The notes under the pieces were generated by a model, which worked only from the letters and a program-made list of their open reading frames with translations, did not search any database and was not told the origin of the DNA. Below are positions 1 through 6,064 of a stretch of DNA of 7,668 nt, in pieces; positions within the stretch are counted from its first letter, which is position 1; every line of letters starts with the position of its first letter. Made by a program: the position numbers and the translations under genes. The DNA is taken from NCBI GenBank assembly GCA_001803645.1, contig MHDW01000186.1, positions 1-7,668 of the forward strand, in the 5' to 3' direction. The stretch comes from Nitrospirae bacterium GWC2_42_7. GTDB taxonomy: Bacteria > Nitrospirota > Thermodesulfovibrionia > Thermodesulfovibrionales > UBA6898.

Positions 1-30
1 GTGCGTTAACCCTTTTGCCATTGATTTAAA

Positions 31-66
31 CACCCTCTCCCTACCCTCTCCCCTCAAGGGAGAGGA
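31..66. repeat. Short dispersed-type palindromic repeat (CCTCTCCC...GGGAGAGG)
   Basis: The stretch holds two tandem CCCTCTCC-like units, then an 8-bp inverted repeat, CCTCTCCC at 45-52 and GGGAGAGG at 58-65, around a 5-base loop. Sequences of this kind occur as dispersed intergenic repeats in many environmental bacterial genomes (general knowledge, not searched here). Only one copy is in this window. It lacks a following T-run and has no adjacent gene end, so I do not call it a terminator. Confidence 0.55.
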
Positions 67-250
67 ACTTTACCCACACCCATACACGAAGAAATAAATA
101 AATTAATCTGTGTGACTGGGCTGATACTGAAAAAATGACTGATATCTGCCTTATATGTCTCCTTATCATCTGCGTCTGTTGTTATAGGCCGGAATTATTA
201 AAGAGAACAGGGGAGCAGACCTGTTGTCCCGAGCTGACCCTGCAGAAGAA
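67..250. other. Intergenic stretch with no recognised feature
   Basis: I see no convincing reading frame with a ribosome binding site, no RNA gene and no clear promoter here. It separates the short palindromic repeat from the first MITE-like element. Confidence 0.5.
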
Positions 251-255
251 TTCAT

Positions 256-416
256 CCTAAAAACGGCAGTTCGAGTCTGTCATTGCGAACCTGCCTGCCG
301 GCAGGCAGGCAAAGTGAAGCAATCTCGCAGTTTTATCCTGAGATTGCCACACACCCTTCGGGTGTTCGCAATGACATGTTTTTATTCACTTTTTCGTTTT
401 AACTGCTTTTTTTAGG
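256..416. mobile_element. MITE-like palindromic element, copy 1, with inserted 20-bp palindrome
   Basis: The ends are inverted repeats: CCTAAAAACGGCAGTT on the left and AACTGCTTTTTTTAGG on the right, matching apart from one mismatch and indels. Inside lies a second inverted pair, TGTCATTGCGAAC (278-290) and its complement near 362-376, so the element can fold into a long nested hairpin. It is flanked directly by TTCAT on both sides (251-255 and 417-421), a 5-bp target-site duplication. Compared with the copy at 4518-4657 it is identical except for a 20-bp insertion (about 290-309) and one extra T near the right end. It encodes no transposase, so any movement would need one supplied in trans. 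The right end is 23 bases beyond the stop codon of the minus-strand gene at 440-880. Confidence 0.85.
290..309. repeat. 20-bp perfect palindrome inserted in the MITE
   Basis: CCTGCCTGCCGGCAGGCAGG equals its own reverse complement. It sits exactly at the end of the TGTCATTGCGAAC arm and is absent from the otherwise identical copy at 4518-4657, where the same arm runs straight into AAAGTGAAG. It is very GC-rich against its AT-rich host element. Its function is unknown; a small mobile or expanding palindrome unit is one reading. Confidence 0.85.
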
Positions 417-439
417 TTCATAGGCCTTTCCAGATCTTT

Positions 440-880
440 TTATTTGAAATAGCCTAATATCCTGGATTTCGGAATGTTTGTCAGATCAGCGGTAATATTT
501 TTAATTAGGTTTGATTTTATTTTTGGATCTAATTTTTTAATGATCTCCTTGTTGATCTTTTCTCCTGCAGCCAGATACCAGTCTTCACAATCTTCCTTTT
601 TAATTAAAGCGTTGATATCAGAAACGATTGTTTTAATCAGTTTTTTGTCGATATCTGCTTTAAGATGGTGGGGTTCCCCATATCCTCTTGCAACTTCGCC
701 TTTTCCACCCCCTCCAGTAAATCTTCCGGCTACATCACTTAATTTTTCCCCTAACTTGGTGTGTCCCTCGATCGAGTCATAGTTCTCGATCAGTTCGATC
801 TTAGGGCTTTTACCAGTGCCTTCAGTTACCCTGTATGCTTTGAAATGTCCGAGATCAACAGTGATAATTATTGTCTTCAT
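440..880 (-). CDS. Small host-attachment / baeRF-like protein
   Basis: The 146-residue protein has no signal peptide or membrane segment. The N-terminus (residues 3-18, ITVDLGHFKAYRV) reads as a beta-strand followed by a DxGHFKAY motif. A Gly-rich linker follows (52-69, RFTGGGGKG), then a helical and Lys-rich half ending DLTNIPKSRILGYF. This layout resembles the 'host attachment protein' family (Pfam Host_attach), which has been linked to bacterial relatives of the eRF1 release-factor fold (baeRF). The name comes from plant-associated bacteria and should not be read as a proven role in attachment. The start is supported by GAGGAG (889-894) eight bases upstream of ATG. It lies 88 bp downstream of the diguanylate cyclase gene on the same strand and may be co-transcribed. 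An inverted repeat lies between the two genes. The family call is from memory of the motif pattern, so moderate. Confidence 0.65.
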   Translation of the reverse strand: MKTIIITVDLGHFKAYRVTEGTGKSPKIELIENYDSIEGHTKLGEKLSDVAGRFTGGGGKGEVARGYGEPHHLKADIDKKLIKTIVSDINALIKKEDCEDWYLAAGEKINKEIIKKLDPKIKSNLIKNITADLTNIPKSRILGYFK

Positions 881-894
881 AATGCTTTCTCCTC

Positions 895-935
895 AAAGCC
901 AGGGCCAATATTCGGAAGTTGAAATGGCTGGCTTT
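895..935 (-). repeat. Inverted repeat just upstream of the 440-880 gene's ribosome binding site
   Basis: AAAGCCAG (895-902) and CTGGCTTT (928-935) form an 8-bp inverted repeat around 25 bases. On the minus strand the second arm ends right where the GAGGAG ribosome binding site begins. No U-run follows on that strand, so it is unlikely to terminate the upstream gene. It could be a leader hairpin or an operator. Confidence 0.35.
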
Positions 936-968
936 TGTTTTAACGTTTTTTTTTGTACCCGCTGTTTT

Positions 969-2633
969 TTAGAGTGTTTGATACCTATGTTTTTTCTGTT
1001 CATACATCAATTTGTCAGCATCGCGCAGAAGTTCATCGATAGAGCGTGGATTTTCAGGGTCATAGAAAGAGATTCCTGCACTCAATGAAAGTTTATATGC
1101 ACCTTTTTTCTCTGTGTTGTAGTTTTCGAGATTTTCCTGGAGTCGTTCAATGATCAGATCAACATTTTCCTTGACATTTCCGACCGGGATCACCACAAAT
1201 TCATCACCGCCAATACGGGCAACAACATCAGAACTGCGATAAGTTGCTTTGAGGATCCTGGCAGTTTCAATTATTGCATTGTCGCCTTCCTTATGGCCGA
1301 AATCATCATTAATAACCTTGAGCCTGTCCATATCAGCATAAAGCAGGAATATTCCTTTTCTGGCTCTGTCGGCAAGTTTTAGCTGTTGTTCAGCCAGCAC
1401 CAGAAATCCCCTCCGGTTGTACAGTCCTGTTAGTTCATCAGTAATGGACAAGGTATGCAGTTTGTCTTCCATTACCTTAAGTTGAGTGACATCTTTTGAG
1501 ACTATGGTTACAGCCGTGATTCTTCCCTTAAGGCTTTTAACCGGACTGAATGTCCTGATAAAATATCTGCTGTCCCGAGGGCTTTGATGTTCAACCTGGA
1601 GAGATTCACCTGTGCTGAATATGTTTTCTATTATCTCTGAAAATTCTTTTGTGTCTTCAGACGGATGAAACTCACCATAATATTTTCCAAGTATATGGTC
1701 TTTTAATAAGCCACATCTTTTTAAGTGTTTCTCATTCATGAACAGGTACCTGCATTTCCTGTCTACCAGATAAATGGAATCATCTGTAGAGTCAACTAAA
1801 GAGCGGTATTTTGCTTCACTTATCTTGAGCTGTTCTTCTATCTGTCTGCGCTCTGTAATGTCCTTTATGAGGCCGTCATATGCAGTAAGCTGATGCTGTT
1901 CATCAAACCTGAGGACAATTGTGTTTGCTACCCAGCGGATGCTGCCATCCGCATGAATTATCCTGTGTATAAGGGATGGCTGAACTTCACCCCTGAGAGA
2001 TTTTTCAGCATGTTCTATAACGCTTTTCCTGTCTTCTTCATGGATCATACTGTGCCAGAGATAAGGATCGGCATCGTAGTCCTCGGTCGTGTATCCTGTG
2101 ACCCCGATACAGCCCGGGCCGTGGGATGTTCTAACAGGACGGTTGTTCTTAATCTGCACAGTATAAATATAGTCGGTTACTGATTCTACCAGCCTCTTAT
2201 AACGTTTTTCGCTTTCCTGAATTGCATCTTCTTTTTTCTTGCTCTCTGTGACGTCGCGGAAACTCCAGACTCTTCCGACAATTGCATCAGCAATTTTCTG
2301 GGGTTTAGAAAAGCGTTCATAGATCCTTCCGTCCTTAAATTCAATAATATCTGTGCTTTCCTGTTCAGGGTTGTTATAAAGAGTTTTGACCAGCACAATG
2401 AAGGCGTACGGTGACTTTAGTTGATCAACAACAAATTCGAGAAGTTTTGTGTCATCACGCAGTTCTGCAAGTTCTTCCGGGATCCTCCATAACTCCAGAA
2501 ATTTTCGGTTATAAAGAGATATCTTCCCTTTCAGGTCCACAACAAGAATGCCTTCAGCCGTTGCTTCGATCGCTGCATTCAGAAGTGAAAGCGACTTAAG
2601 GTCTTGTTTATCCATACGAATATTATAGGTCAT
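969..2633 (-). CDS. Diguanylate cyclase with three PAS domains (PAS-PAS-PAS-GGDEF)
   Basis: The 554-residue soluble protein should condense two GTP into cyclic di-GMP. PAS-like domains fall at about 12-130 (ending WSFRDVTE), 140-262 (ending GLIKDITERR) and 272-385 (ending TIVSKDVT); each ends with the typical D-[IV]-T sensor-domain exit. The GGDEF domain occupies about 392-550: DELTGLYNRRGF start, metal-binding ADMDRLKVINDDFGH (D434, D436), and a canonical GGDEF at 475-479. RSSD at 466-469, five residues before GGDEF, is a complete RxxD inhibitory site, so product feedback is expected. No EAL domain, transmembrane segment or receiver is present, so input should be cytoplasmic (ligand, redox or haem; not readable). 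The annotated ATG has no good Shine-Dalgarno. The second ATG (codon 7) is six bases after a TATAAT, so the true start is uncertain. Confidence 0.93.
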   Translation of the reverse strand: MTYNIRMDKQDLKSLSLLNAAIEATAEGILVVDLKGKISLYNRKFLELWRIPEELAELRDDTKLLEFVVDQLKSPYAFIVLVKTLYNNPEQESTDIIEFKDGRIYERFSKPQKIADAIVGRVWSFRDVTESKKKEDAIQESEKRYKRLVESVTDYIYTVQIKNNRPVRTSHGPGCIGVTGYTTEDYDADPYLWHSMIHEEDRKSVIEHAEKSLRGEVQPSLIHRIIHADGSIRWVANTIVLRFDEQHQLTAYDGLIKDITERRQIEEQLKISEAKYRSLVDSTDDSIYLVDRKCRYLFMNEKHLKRCGLLKDHILGKYYGEFHPSEDTKEFSEIIENIFSTGESLQVEHQSPRDSRYFIRTFSPVKSLKGRITAVTIVSKDVTQLKVMEDKLHTLSITDELTGLYNRRGFLVLAEQQLKLADRARKGIFLLYADMDRLKVINDDFGHKEGDNAIIETARILKATYRSSDVVARIGGDEFVVIPVGNVKENVDLIIERLQENLENYNTEKKGAYKLSLSAGISFYDPENPRSIDELLRDADKLMYEQKKHRYQTL

Positions 2634-2685
2634 AAATCTGCAAATTAAAACAACCTTTTGCCGGCCCTTCTTTTAACTTGAAATT

Positions 2686-2923
2686 CCCTGTAGCTTGCTA
2701 CAGGGTTTTCTCTGTCATTGCGAGTATTTCAACCCCTGAAACGGAGGGGAATCTTTCTACAAGAAACTTGTCCTCTGAATGGGTGGGTGATATGCTAAGA
2801 GGTGGGAGTTTCTTAGGAGCGAAGCGAAGCAATCTCTTGTTTTGGGATTGCTTCGGGATAAAGCTCCTCGCAATGACGTGTACTATCTGTATTTGTTTTG
2901 ATACCCTGTGGCTTGCTACAGGG
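2686..2923. repeat. Composite nested palindromic repeat
   Basis: This 238-bp element is bounded by near-identical 20-bp units: CCCTGTAGCTTGCTACAGGG (2686-2705) and a one-mismatch copy at 2904-2923. Each is nearly palindromic itself. Inside are TGTCATTGCGAG (2713-2724) opposite CTCGCAATGAC (2867-2877), AAGAAACT (2761-2768) opposite AGTTTCTT (2807-2814), AGGAGC (2815-2820) opposite GCTCCT (2863-2868), and CGAAGCAATC (2825-2834) opposite GATTGCTTCG (2846-2855). The core words TGTCATTGCGA and GAAGCAATCTC are shared with the two MITE copies, so it belongs to the same broad repeat superfamily with different ends. I found no clear target-site duplication. It fills most of the gap between the divergent genes at 2633 and 3030; the rest of that gap shows nothing I can name. 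Confidence 0.75.
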
Positions 2924-3029
2924 TTGTTCATATAAATATATTGCTTGCAATTGTTCTTAAAGTAACCTAAAATCACAATTATAGATATCTTATTAACCAG
3001 TTATTTGGAAGCAATGCTTTCAAAAAAGC

Positions 3030-4499
3030 ATGAATAAAAGCGTTAAAACATTAGTAGTGCTTTCTATTCTATTCTTAAGCCTGTTGTCTGCCTATACACT
3101 AAGAAAACCCGACAAGCAAATATTTTCTGCACCTTTTGATATTAAAGTCTTTGAAGACCACAGAGATGCATTGGAGCATTGGGCTAAAAAAGAATTCAGG
3201 GATGCTGTGCTTGTAAATATTGATGCGCATGATGATATTCAAATGGTTTCGACCGAAAATATGAATAGGCTTAAAGAGATCTCTCAAAAGACAGTCAATA
3301 GCGGTTTGGGTGGCCATAATTTCAGTGAGAATGAATCAATAAGTCCGTTAATTACCAATAGTAATTTTATTAATGCAGCTGTGAAGCTCGGAATTATAAA
3401 AAGAGTCGTTTGGATAGTTCCTTCAACATTTGATCTCTTTCAGGATAACAGCATGCAATTAGTGTCTTTACTGAAAGCATATGGATTTCAGAAGGAGGAC
3501 ATAAACACCTTTAAAATGAAGGGTGAATGCTTTAGAGGCAGAGCATTTGAGGTCCCTCTCGATATATGTGACATTAATTCATTGCCATATCTCAACGAAC
3601 CAGTTCTTCTGAGTATTGATGCTGATTATTTTCCGCTTGCTGTTAGTGGTAATAATTATAAAATCACTAAATCCATACAAAATACCGTAAACAGGATATT
3701 TAGTAAGGGATACACTATCCAGGATGCTGTTGTTGCATATTCTGTGAATGGCGGCTTTTTAAATACTACTCACAGATGGGTGGGAGATCTTGCTGCTGAT
3801 CTCCTCAGGAGTCCTGAAATGCGCGCAGAATCTGAGCTGCCCGAAAAATATGCTGTTCTTCAGAGTGTGGACCTGTTATTGACAATGAAAAGACATAAGG
3901 ATCTGCTCGATTATCTTCTGCCTTATCTAAAAAAAGATGAAAAAAATCCGGCTATCAACATGTATGTTGCAAAGGCTTATCATGAGCTTGGTGAAATTGA
4001 TAAATCGTTTGCTTATGCTGAAAAAGCCTGTCTTGCTGAGAATAATTACTGTTATGGGCTGCCGGAACTCGGCAGTAATATCCTGGACGATCACGGGCTT
4101 GCTTCAGCAGAGAGATTTTTTGTCCGCGGATATGAAATGTGTCCGAAAATGGATTACAGACAATTCAGATTTGCGATGAAGCTTAAGCAATCCGGCAGAT
4201 ACAAAGACGCTATTAAATACTTTAAAGTCTTCAGGGATCTGCACGGGTCGTTTCCGGTTGATCTATATATAGCAGAGGCATATCTTCTTATTGGAGATGA
4301 GATCTCAGCGCTTAAATATTTCGACAGCGCCAGGACAGAACTGTTGCAGAATCCCAATGCATTGGCAAGTTTCGGCGACCTGAGCACTATTAAAAGAGCA
4401 GTAAGTTTTTATGAGGAAAAAGGCCTTAATAAATCTGCTGAGGAACTCAACCAAATTATGAAGCCCGGTCATATAAATGCAATTAATTTTAGCATGTAG
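3030..4499 (+). CDS. Exported UPF0489-like (arginase-fold) protein with TPR tail
   Basis: The 489-residue protein starts with a short basic stretch and a hydrophobic segment (residues 7-21, LVVLSILFLSLLSA). This is a signal peptide or N-terminal anchor without a lipobox Cys. Residues about 35-265 resemble UPF0489, whose members share metal-site motifs with ureohydrolases. Visible are FEDHRDALEHW (41-51), NIDAHDD (63-69; D65, H67, D69 match DxHxD), RVVWIVP (125-131) and SIDADYF (195-201; D197, D199 match DxD). Residues about 275-470 are helical repeats of TPR type, for example AYHELGEIDKSFAYAEKA and KQSGRYKDAIKYF. I infer a periplasmic or envelope-anchored metal-dependent hydrolase-like domain with a protein-binding tail. 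The substrate is unknown. No strong Shine-Dalgarno precedes the ATG, but the signal peptide supports this start. The gene stands alone; MITE copy 2 begins 18 bases after the stop. Confidence 0.75.
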   Translation: MNKSVKTLVVLSILFLSLLSAYTLRKPDKQIFSAPFDIKVFEDHRDALEHWAKKEFRDAVLVNIDAHDDIQMVSTENMNRLKEISQKTVNSGLGGHNFSENESISPLITNSNFINAAVKLGIIKRVVWIVPSTFDLFQDNSMQLVSLLKAYGFQKEDINTFKMKGECFRGRAFEVPLDICDINSLPYLNEPVLLSIDADYFPLAVSGNNYKITKSIQNTVNRIFSKGYTIQDAVVAYSVNGGFLNTTHRWVGDLAADLLRSPEMRAESELPEKYAVLQSVDLLLTMKRHKDLLDYLLPYLKKDEKNPAINMYVAKAYHELGEIDKSFAYAEKACLAENNYCYGLPELGSNILDDHGLASAERFFVRGYEMCPKMDYRQFRFAMKLKQSGRYKDAIKYFKVFRDLHGSFPVDLYIAEAYLLIGDEISALKYFDSARTELLQNPNALASFGDLSTIKRAVSFYEEKGLNKSAEELNQIMKPGHINAINFSM

Positions 4500-4517
4500 T
4501 AACATGAAGTCAATAAA

Positions 4518-4657
4518 CCTAAAAACGGCAGTTCGAGTCTGTCATTGCGAACAAAGTGAAGCAATCTCGCAGTTTTATCCTGAGATTGCCACACACCCTT
4601 CGGGTGTTCGCAATGACATGTTTTTATTCACTTTTTCGTTTTAACTGCTTTTTTAGG
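4518..4657. mobile_element. MITE-like palindromic element, copy 2
   Basis: This 140-bp element is identical to the copy at 256-416 apart from that copy's 20-bp insertion and one T. The terminal inverted repeats are CCTAAAAACGGCAGTT and AACTGCTTTTTTAGG. Inner arms are TGTCATTGCGAAC (4540-4552) with GTTCGCAATGACA (4606-4618), CAATCTC (4562-4568) with GAGATTG (4582-4588), and ACACCC (4593-4598) with GGGTGT (4602-4607). Flanks are ATAAA at 4513-4517 and ATAAA at 4658-4662, a 5-bp target-site duplication different from that of copy 1. It carries no protein gene. Its position 18 bases after a stop codon, like copy 1 just beyond another stop, means its hairpin could also affect 3' ends of transcripts. 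Confidence 0.88.
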
Positions 4658-4713
4658 ATAAATAGTGTCCCCAAAAGTTCTTCCATATACAATATTATCC
4701 ATGTTTGATTATC

Positions 4714-4749
4714 CGTCTGCTGTGTGATAAGGTTATTCAGAAGCAGACG
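4714..4749 (+). repeat. Leader inverted repeat upstream of the lipoprotein gene
   Basis: CGTCTGCT (4714-4721) and AGCAGACG (4742-4749) form a perfect 8-bp inverted repeat with a 20-base loop, ending 12 bases before the Shine-Dalgarno of the gene at 4774. No U-run follows, so a terminator is unlikely. An operator or an mRNA leader hairpin is possible. Confidence 0.45.
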
Positions 4750-4761
4750 AACAGATCAATT

Positions 4762-4769
4762 AAGGAGGT
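4762..4769 (+). promoter_or_regulatory. Strong Shine-Dalgarno deciding the start at 4774
   Basis: AAGGAGGT is a perfect anti-16S match four bases before ATG at 4774. It fixes the start 23 codons inside the longest open frame, which could otherwise begin at 4705 with no ribosome binding site. Confidence 0.8.
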
Positions 4770-4773
4770 CCTA

Positions 4774-5124
4774 ATGGAGAAAAAAAGTCTCATGATAACC
4801 CTCTCGGCTTTTACTTTCCTGATCTTTATTACCTTTTACGGATGTGACACATTTATACCAGAGGTACCGCCTGAAAATTTACCGCCGGTCCCTGATAAAT
4901 GCATTACCCTGTCCAATAAACATATGAATGCCCTGATTATCGCATATAAATCAGTGGAAGTCAGCCAGTTGCAGGTCACAAAGGTTGCCAACGAATTTGC
5001 ACAGTGTATGCAGGATGCCGGACTATCAAGGGGAGAAGCAAAGGGTATTTTGAAGAAAAATGAAGCTGCTGCAGTAGAGGAAGCTGAAAAAAGCAGCGCC
5101 AATGATGTACATGTTTTTCAGTAA
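4774..5124 (+). CDS. Small putative lipoprotein, function unknown
   Basis: The 116-residue product begins MEKK and continues with a hydrophobic stretch to FYGC, with Cys24 the likely lipidated residue. The lipobox is imperfect (Phe and Tyr at -3 and -2, Gly at -1), so a plain signal peptide is an alternative. A Pro-rich linker follows (PEVPPENLPPVP, 29-40), then an amphipathic helical part from about 48 to 107 that could be coiled (KSVEVSQLQVTKVANEFAQCM, then Ala/Glu/Lys-rich). C43 and C78 could pair in the periplasm. I do not recognise a family; a small envelope-anchored helical protein is all that can be said. It stands alone downstream of MITE copy 2, with an inverted repeat in its leader, and faces the minus-strand response regulator across a 40-bp gap holding a stem-loop. 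Confidence 0.75.
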   Translation: MEKKSLMITLSAFTFLIFITFYGCDTFIPEVPPENLPPVPDKCITLSNKHMNALIIAYKSVEVSQLQVTKVANEFAQCMQDAGLSRGEAKGILKKNEAAAVEEAEKSSANDVHVFQ

Positions 5125-5128
5125 ATTT

Positions 5129-5158
5129 CGATAGAACCTCAGCCTGGGGTTTCTAGCG
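5129..5158. terminator. Stem-loop between convergent genes, possible bidirectional terminator
   Basis: AACCTCA (5135-5141) pairs with TGGGGTT (5145-5151), with one G-U, and the stem extends outward through TAG/CTA with a bulge to about 5129-5158. It lies between the stop at 5124 (plus) and the stop at 5165 (minus). The flanking tails are only weakly A/T-rich (AAATTT on the minus-strand exit), so efficiency is doubtful. Confidence 0.45.
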
Positions 5159-5164
5159 GAAAAA

Positions 5165-5836
5165 TTAACAACAGGAACACCCTGCCAAGTAGAGATCGGG
5201 TGACATTTCTTTTACCCATTGGATAGATGTATTGTTAAAATTAATTGGGAGTCCAGTTTTAATCACGATAGGTTGTTTTTCAGCAGGAGGAGTACCCACT
5301 TTCAGACAAAGTCCGCTGTTGCTGTAATTTATGACTGTAGCTTGATATGTTTTATCGTTGTTGTATTCATATACTATATCTATGTTAGAGGGATGACGGT
5401 ATTCTTTCCTTATGGTCCCGAGGGGTTTTGACAGATCAATACGTTTCTCACAATTACCAAGCCAGGCAAAAAGCTCATTAAATCTGAAAGGTTTGTTGAA
5501 GAATGCACATCCTAACTCTTCGATCATCTCCTGGCCTTTACCGTCGATGTTCCCGGACATAACAAGCTTATTTCTTATATCAACCTTGCATCCCATTTGT
5601 GCCTGATGAAGCAGCATTTCAGTTCCGGTCATCCCCGGCATTTGATAATCGGTCATGATAATATCAGCACATGGATTTAAGAAATTATTGCACTTGTCTG
5701 CCTTGCCGCTATTGATCGGGCAGACAACCGGTCTGTCAAAGAGCAGTATCTCGTAATCCCTCTGGGACATAAATATCTTAAGCATCTCAAGAGTAGTTAC
5801 ATCATCGTCAAAGATGCTTATTCTCAGTTTTCTCAT
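5165..5836 (-). CDS. Response regulator with receiver and PilZ domains (REC-PilZ)
   Basis: The 223-residue cytoplasmic protein should be a phosphorylation-controlled cyclic di-GMP receptor. The receiver (about 3-128) has the acidic pocket FDDD (9-12), phospho-acceptor D63 in MTDYQMPGMTG, S94 in LVMSGN and K115 in NKPF, so it looks active. An insert at about 36-56 (CPINSGKADKCNNFLNPC) makes the beta2-beta3 region longer than usual. The PilZ domain (about 140-220) has RKEYR (143-147), matching RxxxR, and NYSNSG (170-175), matching [DN]xSxxG, the two c-di-GMP-contacting motifs. There are ten Cys in all and the end is GCSCC, which is odd. The start has AAGGGG eight bases upstream and a plausible -35/-10 pair. 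It is divergent from the LuxR-type gene at 6065. No histidine kinase is in the window, so its phosphodonor lies elsewhere. Confidence 0.9.
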   Translation of the reverse strand: MRKLRISIFDDDVTTLEMLKIFMSQRDYEILLFDRPVVCPINSGKADKCNNFLNPCADIIMTDYQMPGMTGTEMLLHQAQMGCKVDIRNKLVMSGNIDGKGQEMIEELGCAFFNKPFRFNELFAWLGNCEKRIDLSKPLGTIRKEYRHPSNIDIVYEYNNDKTYQATVINYSNSGLCLKVGTPPAEKQPIVIKTGLPINFNNTSIQWVKEMSPDLYLAGCSCC

Positions 5837-5852
5837 AGTTATAACCCCTTAA

Positions 5853-5881
5853 ACTATATTTAATGAACTGTAAGTATGCAA
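5853..5881 (-). promoter_or_regulatory. Candidate sigma70-type promoter for the REC-PilZ gene
   Basis: On the minus strand TTGCAT (5876-5881) and TATAGT (5853-5858) are separated by exactly 17 bases. The -10 matches consensus at five of six positions and the -35 at three. It would give a leader of about 10-15 bases that contains the AAGGGG ribosome binding site. Confidence 0.4.
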
Positions 5882-5937
5882 TTCCCCGGTGCTTTCATTT
5901 ATATTACCCTAAAATCAGCAAGATCATGTTCTTTTTG

Positions 5938-5954
5938 AATTATAATTTATAATT
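5938..5954. repeat. AT-only 17-bp palindrome in the divergent promoter region
   Basis: AATTATAA and TTATAATT flank a single central T. It lies between the divergent genes at 5836 and 6065, about 100-110 bp from each start, where a regulator could bind. The surrounding sequence is very AT-rich, so chance is a serious alternative. Confidence 0.3.
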
Positions 5955-6064
5955 CTTTGATATATTATAATTAAAATGAAGTTTATGCTATATCCCAAAT
6001 AGGAGAAGATAATATTCATTAATATAGTGTTTTATATTAAGAACATATCGCGAGGGGGTAAATT

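Noticed and set aside
224..415. 63-codon frame over MITE copy 1
   Set aside because: It is a translation of the palindromic element itself, with no ribosome binding site.
474..782. 102-codon plus-strand frame opposite the host-attachment-like gene
   Set aside because: It is an antisense shadow: the minus-strand frame has a good ribosome binding site and family-like motifs, this one has neither.
895..935. Intrinsic terminator of the diguanylate cyclase gene
   Set aside because: The stem is 8 bp with a 25-base loop and on the minus strand is followed by GAGGAGAAAG, not a U-run.
2678..2976. Overlapping plus and minus frames of 85 and 92 codons
   Set aside because: Both are read-through of the composite repeat; inverted repeats often give open frames on both strands.
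256..4657. CRISPR array or segmental duplication explanation for the repeated 140-bp sequence
   Set aside because: Only two copies lie more than 4 kb apart with no regular spacing, and the differing 5-bp flanking duplications fit transposition.
4705..4773. Longer start for the lipoprotein gene
   Set aside because: The extra 23 codons cover the leader inverted repeat and would bury the signal peptide; AAGGAGGT directly before 4774 decides the start.
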